Part shown: positions 1 to 5,947 of the stretch, one piece after another
Position numbering within the stretch: the first letter of the stretch is position 1
How the letters are laid out: every line of letters begins with the position of its first letter
Assembly: GCA_031263665.1 (NCBI GenBank)
Contig: JAISFJ010000176.1
Location: 1 to 5,947, forward strand
Source of the DNA: Coriobacteriales bacterium
GTDB taxonomy: Bacteria; Actinomycetota; Coriobacteriia; Coriobacteriales; UBA8131
Reading direction: 5' to 3'
DNA length: 5,947 nt
Made by a program: the position numbers and the translations under genes
Notes under the pieces: model-generated
Database searches by the model: none
Told to the model about the DNA's origin: nothing
Seen by the model: the letters and a program-made list of their open reading frames with translations, nothing else

Positions 1-7
1 CAAAACG

Positions 8-3000
8 CTACCCTGCCAGTTTGCCAAAGTCGGCTACGTCGGAAAATACTGCTACGAAGCGGTTGAGCAGGCGCAGGCGGTTGGCTCGTAGCTTTTCATT
101 GGGGTCCATAATGAGGACATCGGTAAAGAAGCGGTCGATGGGGCCGCGGAGCGAGGCGAGAAAGGTGAGCGCCTTGTTGTACTGCCCTTTTGCGAGCGCG
201 TCTTTTACGCCCTGGCCAACCTTGCTGATGGCCTCGCAGAGCGCTTGTTCAGGTGCGCCGAGCAGGTGTTCGTCAATCGTTACCCCAAGCTCAGGGTCGC
301 GCAGGTTGTTCGCGCGGGCGTAGGCGACCGCCAAATCCTCAAAGAGTTCCGGCTCCTTGGCGCGTGCTTCTTCAAGCGTCTCGCAGCGGGCAAGCACATC
401 TACCGGCTCCACCACGCCTGTGGAAAGCACCGCCGCCACCGTATCGGCTGAATTGCCACGGTCGCGGGCGATAACCTCCAGCCGCGTCTCAAAAAAGGCG
501 CGCAGCTGCTTTGCAACTTCATCCTCATTAAACTTCACAAACCTGAGCCGTAGCAGCGCCTCAGATATGAGGGTCTTAAGCGAAACCGACATGCCGGAAA
601 GCAAAATGTTGATGATGCCTATGGCCGCGCGACGAAGTGCAAAGGGGTCAGACGAACCCGTTGGCTGCTGTCCTATCGCAAAAATGCCACAGACTGTATC
701 AATTTTATCCGCGAGCGCGACGGCCTTCCCCTCAAAAAGCGTGGGCACGGTATCCGTCGCAAAACGTGGCCGATAATGCTGCTGGATGGCCTCGGCAACC
801 TCCGGCGCGTCGCCGGCCGCCAAAGCGTAGTACCCACCCATAATGCCCTGGAGCGAGGTAAATTCCACGACCGCATGGGTGACGAGGTCGGCCTTGGCGA
901 GCAGAGCCGCCCTGCGAGAACGGTCAATCTGCTCAGCGCTTCCTTCGGCCATGACCGCGACGGTGCCCGCAAGCTCAACAATGCGGTCGACCTTGCTTTG
1001 AAGGCTGCCGAGTTTCTCATGAAAAACCACCTGTTTGAGGTCATCAACGTAGCTCTCAAGCGGGCGTTTGAGGTCCTCGTGATAGAAAAAGGCAGCGTCT
1101 GCAAGGCGCGGACGTATGACTCGCTCGTTGCCGTCGATGATAGTCGAGTTATAGGCGGGCGAGCCGTTGGAGACCACGATGAAGCTGTTGGAGAGCCTGC
1201 CGTCGGTCTCATAGAGCGGAAAATAGCGCTGATGTTTGAGCATCGCATCGGTGATTATCTCAGGGGGCACCTCGAGGTATTCTTCGTCGAAAGTTCCCAC
1301 GAGAATGGTGGGATATTCCACAAGATTGACCACCTCATTAAAGGTGTTTTCGGGCACGTAGGCGACGAGTTCCGTCTTGCTTTCGACGCTCTTTATCTGG
1401 GCACGTATATGTGCGCCACGCATCTCGGGCGAGGCAACAATCCAAGCCTTGGTGTGCAGACTCGCAAGCTCATCAGCGTTTGGCACTTCGATGGCATCCG
1501 GCGCGATGAGCCGATGACCAAAGCTCACGCGCCCCGCCACAAGCCCCGCAAATTCGACGGGAATAACAGAGCTTCCCCAAAGCGCGCAAAGCCAGCGCAC
1601 CGGCCGCACAAAACGCTCTTCGGTGCTCCCCCATCGTTGGGTCTTTGGCCAGGAAAGCTCCCGAATCAAGCCGGCAAGCAGCGGGGGTAGCAGCGTCTCA
1701 GTTTTGCAAGCTCTCTGCTCTACCTGGGCAAAAATATATTCGACGTCCCCTTCGCAGGCACGAGTGAGTTCCTGGACGGCAACGCCTTTACCGCGCGCAA
1801 AGCCCTCGGCGGCCTTCGTCGGCTTGCCCTCATCATCAAAGGCGATTGAGACCGCCGGACCACGAAAGCGTTGCACAAGGGGGGTTGAGGTGGGCGCGAG
1901 GCGCTTGACCTCTAAGATGAGTCGCCGTGGGGTCGAGGAAACGGAGATGGTGCCGTGCTCGATACGAGCTTCGTCAAAGGCGGCCTGCGCCAGCGTCTTT
2001 AACTGAGCGCTCGCCGCGGCAAGCGGGCCCGCGGGTATCTCTTCGGTGCCAATCTCAAATGCCAGAGTCGCAGGGGCTGAGGGAGGCGGTGTCGATATTT
2101 GAGCCGCAGGAGAAGGAGGTGCGCCTTGAGCGGCTTGCGGTCGCTCTTTTTCGTCGTCTGGCTTTCCACCTACTTTGAGGGCGTAGGCCTCACAACAGGC
2201 CTTGGCGAGCGTGCGGACGCGCAGAATATAGCCCATGCGCTCGGTTGCCGAGATGGCACCCCGGGCGTCAAGCAGGTTAAACGTGTGCGAGCATTTGAGT
2301 ACGCAGTCGTAAGCAGGCAGGGGAAGTCCCGCGCTGAGAGTGCGCTGACATTCCTTCTCCCAGTTCTCAAAATCGCTAAATAAAAAGGCAGTATCTGCGA
2401 CCTCAAAATTGTATGCGGAAAACTCGCGTTCGTTTTCCCAATAGACGTCCCCATAGGTAAAGACTGCGCCGGCCGTCTCGCCGCCGGCCGCGTCACCGGC
2501 CGTCGCGCCGTCGCCAGTGCCGCCGGCCGCCAGCCCGTCGGCAACCGCACCGCCAGCCGCCGCGCCGCCTTCCCGCGCCCAAATGATGTCATAGACCGAG
2601 TCGACGCCTTGAATATACATGGCCAATCGCTCAAGCCCGTAGGTAATTTCTACCGGAATGGGATTGCACTCGATGCCGCCCACCTGCTGAAAGTAGGTAA
2701 ACTGCGTAACCTCCATGCCGTTGAGCCAGACTTCCCAACCAAGCCCCCAGGCTCCCAGCGTAGGTGACTCCCAGTCGTCTTCCACAAAGCGCACGTCGTG
2801 CGTGCGCCAATCGATGCCGATGGCGGCAAGCGACTCAAGATACAACTCCTGAATGTTATCCGGCGAAGGCTTGATGAGCACCTGAAACTGATAATAGTGC
2901 TGCAAGCGATTGGGGTTTTCACCATAGCGCCCGTCCGTGGGACGACGCGACGGCTGCACGTAGGCGGTTTTCCACGTACCAAGACCAAGCGAGCGCAGCG

Positions 3001-3115
3001 TTGTTGCCGGATGAAAAGTGCCTGCGCCGACCTCGTTATCATAGGGTTGCAAAATAACGCAGCCTTTATCCGCCCAGTAGCGTTGCAGCTCCAGTATAAT
3101 CTCCTGATAGGTCAC
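8..3115 (-). CDS. glyQS: Glycyl-tRNA synthetase, alpha and beta chains fused in one polypeptide (1035 aa)
   Basis: Cytoplasmic enzyme that charges tRNA-Gly with glycine using ATP. Residues 1-315 are the alpha (GlyQ, class II catalytic) part: VGAGTFHP at 29-36, the [18 protein letters not shown] block at 52-69, [19 protein letters not shown] at 121-139 and the motif 3 segment [10 protein letters not shown] at 158-167. Residues 350-1035 are the beta (GlyS) part, opening with [11 protein letters not shown] (353-363), with RFVRPVRW at 501-508, [13 protein letters not shown] at 662-674, DPFALRRAA at 823-831 and a C-terminal DALR-like tRNA-binding region from about 925. A Pro/Ala-rich linker (about 316-349) joins them with no stop or internal start at the junction. 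In most bacteria these are two genes; natural fusions are known, for example in chlamydiae. An extra Ala/Gly insert sits at 180-219. The start is GTG, preceded by AAAGGG at a 7-nt spacing; the stop is TAG. It lies 58 nt after lepB and may be cotranscribed with it. Confidence 0.97.
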   Translation of the reverse strand: MTYQEIILELQRYWADKGCVILQPYDNEVGAGTFHPATTLRSLGLGTWKTAYVQPSRRPTDGRYGENPNRLQHYYQFQVLIKPSPDNIQELYLESLAAIGIDWRTHDVRFVEDDWESPTLGAWGLGWEVWLNGMEVTQFTYFQQVGGIECNPIPVEITYGLERLAMYIQGVDSVYDIIWAREGGAAAGGAVADGLAAGGTGDGATAGDAAGGETAGAVFTYGDVYWENEREFSAYNFEVADTAFLFSDFENWEKECQRTLSAGLPLPAYDCVLKCSHTFNLLDARGAISATERMGYILRVRTLAKACCEAYALKVGGKPDDEKERPQAAQGAPPSPAAQISTPPPSAPATLAFEIGTEEIPAGPLAAASAQLKTLAQAAFDEARIEHGTISVSSTPRRLILEVKRLAPTSTPLVQRFRGPAVSIAFDDEGKPTKAAEGFARGKGVAVQELTRACEGDVEYIFAQVEQRACKTETLLPPLLAGLIRELSWPKTQRWGSTEERFVRPVRWLCALWGSSVIPVEFAGLVAGRVSFGHRLIAPDAIEVPNADELASLHTKAWIVASPEMRGAHIRAQIKSVESKTELVAYVPENTFNEVVNLVEYPTILVGTFDEEYLEVPPEIITDAMLKHQRYFPLYETDGRLSNSFIVVSNGSPAYNSTIIDGNERVIRPRLADAAFFYHEDLKRPLESYVDDLKQVVFHEKLGSLQSKVDRIVELAGTVAVMAEGSAEQIDRSRRAALLAKADLVTHAVVEFTSLQGIMGGYYALAAGDAPEVAEAIQQHYRPRFATDTVPTLFEGKAVALADKIDTVCGIFAIGQQPTGSSDPFALRRAAIGIINILLSGMSVSLKTLISEALLRLRFVKFNEDEVAKQLRAFFETRLEVIARDRGNSADTVAAVLSTGVVEPVDVLARCETLEEARAKEPELFEDLAVAYARANNLRDPELGVTIDEHLLGAPEQALCEAISKVGQGVKDALAKGQYNKALTFLASLRGPIDRFFTDVLIMDPNEKLRANRLRLLNRFVAVFSDVADFGKLAG
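2069..2170 (-). other. Interdomain linker joining the GlyQ and GlyS parts
   Basis: Encodes residues about 316-349 of the fusion: a charged start (KPDDEKER) followed by a stretch dominated by Pro, Ala, Ser and Gln, typical of a flexible tether. The alpha part before it ends in the usual [14 protein letters not shown] helix and the beta part after it starts at the usual FEIGTEE block, so both domains look complete. No in-frame ATG, GTG or TTG is placed to start a separate GlyS here. Confidence 0.75.
2459..2578 (-). repeat. Low-complexity Ala/Gly-rich insert in the GlyRS alpha domain
   Basis: In-frame segment encoding residues 180-219 of GlyQS, made almost wholly of Ala and Gly with scattered Asp, Thr and Glu. 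It lies between conserved VYDIIW (174-179) and TYGDV (220-224). As I recall E. coli GlyQ, only about 8 residues separate these blocks; here there are 40. The DNA is far richer in GC than its surroundings. The 7-mer CCGGCCG on the plus strand recurs at 2469, 2484, 2496 and 2523, with spacings that are all multiples of three, which fits expansion by in-frame slippage or duplication. It falls just after motif 3 and probably forms a flexible surface loop. Confidence 0.85.
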
Positions 3116-3173
3116 GTCTCATCCCTTTCCGACCCTCTGAGGTGACAAGCATCAATCGTTGTCCCCTGAAAGG
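3116..3173 (-). promoter_or_regulatory. lepB-glyQS intergenic spacer with possible Shine-Dalgarno-masking fold
   Basis: Immediately after the lepB stop, the mRNA has CCTTTC (3168-3173), which is complementary to the GAAAGG (3124-3129) that forms part of the glyQS ribosome binding site. Between them is a second stem-loop: GGGGACAA (3159-3166) against TTGTCACC (3141-3148), 7 of 8 pairs with a 10-nt loop (3149-3158). Together they could form a nested structure that limits ribosome access to glyQS. No U-run follows, so it does not look like an intrinsic terminator, and the gap is too short for a T-box. The pairings are visible; the regulatory role is inference. Confidence 0.35.
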
Positions 3174-3824
3174 TCACGAATCGATTGCGCCAAACCTGTC
3201 AAACGGCCATATCCTGAACAATGCCTTACCGATGAGCTCATCTTCTGGTATCGGGCCGAAGTATCTGCTGTCGGACGAATCCGTACGGTTATCGCCCATC
3301 ATCCACACCGTGTCTTTGGGAATCGTATACGGGTATTCGATTTCTACCCCCGGCATGGGATTTAAGGGGACGGATTCTTTGCCGTGCGTGTACGGCTCAT
3401 CGAGAACAACTCCATCGACCACCACTTTACCGTCCACCAAATCAACGACTTGCCCCTCTGTGGCGATGCAGCGTTTGATAAGCACGCGCCCTTCCGCACG
3501 TTTTGTCAACATGGGGTCATGAAAAGTAACAATGTCGCCCTGAGAAGGTTCCGCAAAGTGATAACTCACCTTTTCGGCGAACAGACGGTCACCCACCGCG
3601 ATGGTCGGCTCCATCGACCCGGTGGGAATCTCATATTGGTCGATAACAAAGGTACGCAGCAGCGTCGTTATGATAACGGCGGCCACTATGATGATGAGCA
3701 CCTCTATGATTTCGCGGAGAAAACGCTGCGCGCCGGATGGGCTGGCAGGCTCTCTGCGATGTCTGTACTCTCGTTTCATCGAACTCTTTTCATCGGGCTC
3801 AACACTCACTTCCCAAATACTCAC
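3174..3824 (-). CDS. lepB: Type I signal peptidase (216 aa)
   Basis: Membrane-bound serine protease that removes signal peptides from exported proteins on the outer face of the cytoplasmic membrane. One N-terminal membrane segment at about 37-60 (REIIEVLIIIVAAVIITTLL) follows a basic stretch, the usual single-anchor form of Gram-positive enzymes. The catalytic serine is Ser70 in IPTGSMEPT and the general-base lysine is Lys117 in VLIKRCIA. The box GDNRTDSSDSRYFG at 167-180 and the final FGPIPEDELIGKA segment are typical. Start choice is uncertain. The longest reading starts with GTG at 3824, overlapping the end of trmD by 26 nt with a GGAG 11 nt upstream. A second GTG lies at 3809, created by a tandem repeat, and an ATG at 3779 (residue 16) would avoid overlap and still keep the whole membrane anchor. 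It follows trmD directly, without the rplS often found between them. Confidence 0.95.
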   Translation of the reverse strand: MSIWEVSVEPDEKSSMKREYRHRREPASPSGAQRFLREIIEVLIIIVAAVIITTLLRTFVIDQYEIPTGSMEPTIAVGDRLFAEKVSYHFAEPSQGDIVTFHDPMLTKRAEGRVLIKRCIATEGQVVDLVDGKVVVDGVVLDEPYTHGKESVPLNPMPGVEIEYPYTIPKDTVWMMGDNRTDSSDSRYFGPIPEDELIGKALFRIWPFDRFGAIDS

Positions 3825-4614
3825 TTCCCAGAGAGCTCCGCGCCAACTCCCACTCCGTATCGGTCAGTTCAAAACGATTAAGCAGGTCGGGACGCAGCCG
3901 CGCCGTCCTTATTATAGACTGTTTGCGCCGCCACGCCTCTATCATTCGATGGTTGCCCGATAACAACACCTCGGGCACCTCCAAATCGCGGTATGTGGCG
4001 GGCCTGGTGTATTGCGGATATTCGAGAAGCCCTGTGGAGAAGGACTCGTCAAGCGGGGACTGTTCGTCACCCAACGCCCCCGGCAACAGACGGCAGATGG
4101 CATCGGTGACCACCATCGCCGCGAGTTCACCGCCGGTAAGAATATAGTCCCCAAGACTGAGACAGAGGTCCGCCCGCGTATAGACTCGCTCGTCAAAGCC
4201 CTCGTAGCGCCCGCAAACCATGATGATGCGCTTTTCCAAGGAGAGCTCCTGTGCCATGTCCTGATTGAATACCGTGCCAACAGGAGTGAAAAAGACCACG
4301 CGCGCGGCGTCAGAGGCCAAAAGCTCGTCGAGCGCCTCAAAGACGGGCTCGACCTTCATGAGCTGCCCCGCACCTCCTCCATAGGGCTCATCATCGGTGC
4401 TTCGGTGATTGTCATGGGTCCAATCCCGCAAATCATGCGCGACAAACTCAAGGAGCCCCGCCTTCCGCGCCCGCCCAATGATGGACAGGCTCATGGGCTC
4501 TTCAAACATCTGAGGAAAGACGGAAAGCGTCTCTACACGCAGCGCGCCTTCAGGTGGTTTTCCGGTGTGCGTTTGCTTTTGCGTCTGCGTCTGCGTTTGT
4601 CTGGTGTGCGTCAC
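3799..4614 (-). CDS. trmD: tRNA (guanine-N1-)-methyltransferase TrmD (271 aa)
   Basis: Uses S-adenosylmethionine to methylate N1 of G37 in tRNAs reading codons that start with C, and in some other tRNAs, which prevents +1 frameshifting; it acts as a homodimer with a trefoil-knot fold. Visible family blocks: RVETLSVFPQMF (26-37), THDNHRSTDDEPYGGGAGQL (66-85), the cofactor-site GRYEGFDERV (135-144), SLGDYILTGGELAAMVVTDA (153-172) and RPATYRDLEVPEVLLSGNH (204-222). Asp171 is the likely catalytic acid by alignment from memory. The conserved core starts only at residue 26; the first 25 residues are an atypical Gln/Thr-rich tail. The GTG start is forced, because no other ATG, GTG or TTG lies in frame before the core. 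It overlaps the rimM stop as GTGA, and a GGAG sits 8 nt upstream inside rimM, indicating translational coupling. The C-terminus carries the LGSEY-LGSEC repeat. Confidence 0.97.
   Translation of the reverse strand: MTHTRQTQTQTQKQTHTGKPPEGALRVETLSVFPQMFEEPMSLSIIGRARKAGLLEFVAHDLRDWTHDNHRSTDDEPYGGGAGQLMKVEPVFEALDELLASDAARVVFFTPVGTVFNQDMAQELSLEKRIIMVCGRYEGFDERVYTRADLCLSLGDYILTGGELAAMVVTDAICRLLPGALGDEQSPLDESFSTGLLEYPQYTRPATYRDLEVPEVLLSGNHRMIEAWRRKQSIIRTARLRPDLLNRFELTDTEWELARSSLGSEYLGSEC
3801..3830. repeat. 15-bp tandem duplication across the trmD/lepB overlap
   Basis: Two adjacent 15-bp copies, AACACTCACTTCCCA (3801-3815) and AATACTCACTTCCCA (3816-3830), differ at one base. The unit is five codons long, so both overlapping reading frames stay open. 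In TrmD it gives the C-terminal repeat LGSEY-LGSEC; in LepB it duplicates the start region (SIWEV, then SVE) including a GTG codon with TGGGAA in front of it. Confidence 0.85.
4564..4611 (-). repeat. Hexanucleotide-like repeat tract encoding the TrmD Gln/Thr tail
   Basis: On the coding strand the 9-mer ACGCACACC stands at both ends (4603-4611 and 4564-4572). Between them are degenerate copies of a six-base unit, CAGACG or CAAACG, giving alternating Gln and Thr codons (residues 2-17 read THTRQTQTQTQKQTHT). The repeat unit is two codons long, so gain or loss of copies would lengthen or shorten the tail without a frameshift. Confidence 0.75.
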
Positions 4615-5138
4615 GTGTTCAGCTCCAGCAGGCCGTGGGGAAGGAGCACTTCCACCTTCTCTTTATCCCGCGCCCGGATTAACTCGTCAACCGCGGGGAT
4701 GAGCACTTCTCCAAAGGGACCGTCCAGCACCCAAAGCGTCTGCTCTTCGCCGACGCGTTCTTCGACAATCGTACCGAGAGCGCCCCGCTCAACATCGAAT
4801 ACCGCCAGGCCTACAGCGGAGTTGTCATCCGTTATCAGCATATCCTTAACGTCTTGAGCACAAGCAAGCAGGGAGCGCCCTTGGAGCCGCTGCGCCACCG
4901 AACGCTTTGTCACGCCGTTGAGGGCAAGGAGCGCATATTCGCCCCGCTCGGTTACCGAACGCACAGAAGTTTCACGTATGAGGTCGTGGTCGGGCGGGAC
5001 AATCCAGAGCCGCAGACCTTGAGCGGCGCGCAAAGAAAAGCCGGGAGCAAAAAGCACCATGACTTCACCTGAAAGCCCTTTTGCCCGGATTATCCGCGCT
5101 ATGCGGCGATAGTCTGCCATGAGGGTGATGCCGCCCAT
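4611..5138 (-). CDS. rimM: Ribosome maturation factor RimM (175 aa)
   Basis: Assembly factor that binds the 30S head region (uS19 in E. coli) and assists late maturation of 16S rRNA. The N-terminal RimM domain spans roughly residues 11-95, with the family's entry motif as RIARIIRAKGLSGEV (12-26) and an ALNGVTKRSVAQRLQGRSL region (72-90) resembling the usual conserved segment. A C-terminal PRC-barrel (about 98-172) has LGTIVEE, EVLIPAV and a closing PHGLLEL. Overall similarity is looser than for the neighbours, but position and length fit well. ATG at 5138 lies 9 nt after the khpA stop and gives an N-terminal MGGITL; ATG at 5120 (residue 7, MADYRR) would give a more family-like N-terminus. Neither has a strong Shine-Dalgarno sequence. 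The TGA stop overlaps the trmD GTG. Confidence 0.93.
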   Translation of the reverse strand: MGGITLMADYRRIARIIRAKGLSGEVMVLFAPGFSLRAAQGLRLWIVPPDHDLIRETSVRSVTERGEYALLALNGVTKRSVAQRLQGRSLLACAQDVKDMLITDDNSAVGLAVFDVERGALGTIVEERVGEEQTLWVLDGPFGEVLIPAVDELIRARDKEKVEVLLPHGLLELNT

Positions 5139-5147
5139 CCAAAAGCG

Positions 5148-5402
5148 TCAGTCCATGACCTCGACTTCGATGCGCGGACCAGCGACATATGACGACGCCG
5201 CGCGCGTGAGCGTCCGTATTGCCTTGATAATCCTGCCTTGGCGACCGATGACTTTCCCCGCGTCATCCGGTGCGACATGAATCTCTACGACCAATGTGTC
5301 GCCGTCTCGCAGACCTTCAACCTTAACCTGGTCGGGTTCATCAACCAGCGAGGTAACAATGCTCTGCACCAAACTGACGGCATCTTCTTGCTGCTCAGAC
5401 AT
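5148..5402 (-). CDS. khpA: KH-domain RNA-binding protein KhpA (84 aa)
   Basis: Small single-KH protein; relatives in Gram-positive bacteria (KhpA, also annotated YlqC) bind many RNAs, often with partner KhpB/Jag, and influence cell division and elongation. The KH signature is VIGRQGRIIKAIRTL at 51-65, with the GxxG loop Gly53-Arg-Gln-Gly56, and a C-terminal strand GPRIEVEVMD. The N-terminal helix (about 6-20, AVSLVQSIVTSLVDEP region) matches the family. The frame is open for another 33 codons upstream, but that part lies inside rpsP, so ATG at 5402 is chosen: it gives the usual family length and has an AGG-containing site about 9 nt upstream. It begins 4 nt after the rpsP stop, which implies coupled translation. 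No partner khpB is in the window. Confidence 0.95.
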   Translation of the reverse strand: MSEQQEDAVSLVQSIVTSLVDEPDQVKVEGLRDGDTLVVEIHVAPDDAGKVIGRQGRIIKAIRTLTRAASSYVAGPRIEVEVMD

Positions 5403-5406
5403 AGTT

Positions 5407-5652
5407 CTACGCCTCGTCTCTCGCCTTGGTAACGAGTTTGGATACGATTTCCGTGGGCTGAGCGCCATTTTTAACCCACGTGTCGATTTTCTCGAGGTCA
5501 AGCTTCACAAAAGCCGGCTCAACACAAGGATTGTAACGACCGACTTCCTCAATAAACCGGCCATCGCGAGGTGAACGAGAATCGGCAACGACCACACGAT
5601 AATAGGGAGCTTTCTTGGCGCCATGACGGGCCAAACGTATCTTTACTGCCAA
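5407..5652 (-). CDS. rpsP: 30S ribosomal protein bS16 (81 aa)
   Basis: Structural protein of the small ribosomal subunit body, bound early to 16S rRNA. The N-terminal signature [12 protein letters not shown] and the block [20 protein letters not shown] followed by YNP are hallmark bS16 sequence, and 81 residues is a normal length. The start is TTG at 5652, giving MAVKIRL, because AAGGAG lies exactly 6 nt upstream. Another in-frame TTG at 5667 would add five residues (MKESI) but would put that binding site inside the coding region and does not match the family. It is first in the operon, after a leader with a clear stem-loop. The stop is TAG, 4 nt before khpA. Confidence 0.97.
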   Translation of the reverse strand: MAVKIRLARHGAKKAPYYRVVVADSRSPRDGRFIEEVGRYNPCVEPAFVKLDLEKIDTWVKNGAQPTEIVSKLVTKARDEA

Positions 5653-5658
5653 AATGGA

Positions 5659-5664
5659 CTCCTT
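5659..5664 (-). promoter_or_regulatory. Ribosome binding site of rpsP (decides a TTG start)
   Basis: The coding strand reads AAGGAG, then TCCATT, then TTG. This is a near-consensus Shine-Dalgarno sequence, the strongest in the operon. Its position fixes the rpsP start at the second of two in-frame TTG codons. Confidence 0.85.
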
Positions 5665-5710
5665 CAATGAATACTGTCGAATAAAGAGGTAAAAACCAGT
5701 AACTACTCAT

Positions 5711-5763
5711 GATACAACAAAGCCCCCCAAGAAGCGATGCCTCAACCGGTTTGCTTTTGTATC
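5711..5763 (-). promoter_or_regulatory. Stem-loop in the putative rpsP 5' leader
   Basis: On the minus strand, GATACAAAAGC (5753-5763) can pair with GCTT-TG-TTGTATC (5711-5723): seven perfect outer pairs, a 2-nt bulge, then four more pairs. The 29-nt loop (5724-5752) contains a self-complementary AACCGGTT and a run of G residues able to pair with nearby CC. No U-run follows on either strand, so it is not an ordinary terminator. It could be a leader regulatory element, possibly a ribosomal-protein autoregulation site, or a processing signal. The stem is directly visible; the role is inference. Confidence 0.4.
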
Positions 5764-5787
5764 TGCCCTGTCTATAAATCTTAAATA

Positions 5788-5830
5788 TCAACATAGCTAT
5801 TATGACAGATTATAATACGTCCCCCTGTCA
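5788..5830. promoter_or_regulatory. Candidate promoter/operator with self-complementary -10 box
   Basis: ATTATAAT (5809-5816) is its own reverse complement, so a consensus TATAAT is present on both strands. On the plus strand it has TCAACA (5788-5793, 4 of 6 matches to a -35) at a 17-nt spacing. On the minus strand, where rpsP needs a promoter, no good -35 is found at 16-18 nt, although a second CATAAT (5799-5804) lies just downstream. An inverted repeat TGACAG (5803-5808) / CTGTCA (5825-5830) flanks the box and could be an operator. A start just downstream would give an rpsP leader of about 150 nt that includes the stem-loop. Confidence 0.35.
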
Positions 5831-5947
5831 CACTTTGGCGGATGGTGTTGTATGACTCTGCTATACTTGCTTTTGCCAAATCTTCACGGAACTCGCATTC
5901 TTGCGTATTCTTAGTATGAGCAGTCACGCAGAAGGGCATCTGCCCAT

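Larger units (their letters stand above)
5653..5947. other. AT-rich intergenic region upstream of rpsP, no recognisable gene
   Basis: Clearly richer in A and T than the coding part of the window. It carries the rpsP binding site, the leader stem-loop and the possible promoter. On the minus strand a frame is open from the window edge (5945) to a TAA at 5781-5783, 54 codons with no recognisable motif. On the plus strand an ATG at 5916 runs off the edge without a ribosome binding site. ffh, the common upstream neighbour of rpsP, is not seen. Neither partial frame is supported enough to call a gene. Confidence 0.6.

Noticed and set aside
776..1690. 304-codon open frame on the plus strand
   Set aside because: It lies wholly antisense to the strongly conserved GlyS region, has no family motif, and is the kind of shadow frame expected opposite GC-rich coding DNA.
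2104..2124. GGAGAAGGAGGTG on the plus strand resembling a strong ribosome binding site
   Set aside because: It is antisense to the Pro/Ser-rich linker codons of glyQS, and no credible plus-strand gene follows.
3116..3173. T-box riboswitch or terminator before glyQS
   Set aside because: T-box leaders regulate many synthetase genes, but this gap is only 58 nt, with no antiterminator sequence recognised and no U-run after the hairpin.
4012..4857. 281-codon open frame on the plus strand
   Set aside because: It runs antisense to trmD and rimM, both clearly real, and its translation shows no recognisable domain.
5403..5501. 33-codon N-terminal extension of KhpA
   Set aside because: It would overlap rpsP deeply, is rich in Arg and Ser like a shadow frame, and the ATG at 5402 matches the usual family start and length.
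5549..5794. 81-codon minus-strand frame overlapping the rpsP start region
   Set aside because: It overlaps rpsP out of frame, has no family motif, and its first half is the leader stem-loop; rpsP has the good ribosome binding site.
5851..5947. Divergent plus-strand gene starting near 5852 or 5916
   Set aside because: The frame from 5852 stops after 20 codons. The ATG at 5916 has no Shine-Dalgarno sequence and leaves the window after 10 codons, so it cannot be judged.

Overview
The window is a single-direction housekeeping block. All six recognisable genes lie on the minus strand, so transcription runs from the high-coordinate end to the low end: rpsP (ribosomal protein bS16), khpA (KH-domain RNA-binding protein), rimM (30S maturation factor), trmD (tRNA m1G37 methyltransferase), lepB (type I signal peptidase) and glyQS (glycyl-tRNA synthetase with alpha and beta chains fused). 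This looks like chromosomal core DNA. I saw no mobile element, CRISPR array, tRNA or rRNA.

Organism: the DNA is moderately GC-rich, starts are often GTG or TTG, and the rpsP-khpA-rimM-trmD order is typical of Gram-positive bacteria. KhpA together with an alpha/beta-type, fused GlyRS suggests a deep-branching actinobacterium such as a member of Coriobacteriia. This is an inference from gene content and style. No protein here could be compared with a database.

Layout: 5653-5947 is AT-rich and non-coding as far as I can see. It holds a self-complementary ATTATAAT box, a short inverted repeat around it and a long stem-loop in what would be the rpsP leader. Genes 5407-5652 (rpsP), 5148-5402 (khpA), 4611-5138 (rimM), 3799-4614 (trmD) and 3174-3824 (lepB) are packed with gaps of 4 and 9 nt and then overlaps of 4 and 26 nt, so they are almost certainly one translationally coupled operon. 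A 58-nt gap (3116-3173) that can fold over the next Shine-Dalgarno sequence separates lepB from glyQS (8-3115).

Functionally the operon links ribosome assembly (bS16, RimM, KhpA), decoding fidelity (TrmD), protein export (LepB) and tRNA charging (GlyRS). rplS, which usually lies between trmD and lepB, is absent here. The unusual features are recent-looking sequence expansions inside conserved genes: an Ala/Gly-rich insert in the GlyRS alpha catalytic domain, a Gln-Thr hexanucleotide tract at the TrmD N-terminus, and a 15-bp tandem duplication across the trmD/lepB overlap that doubles the lepB start codon. I found no clear new biological system.
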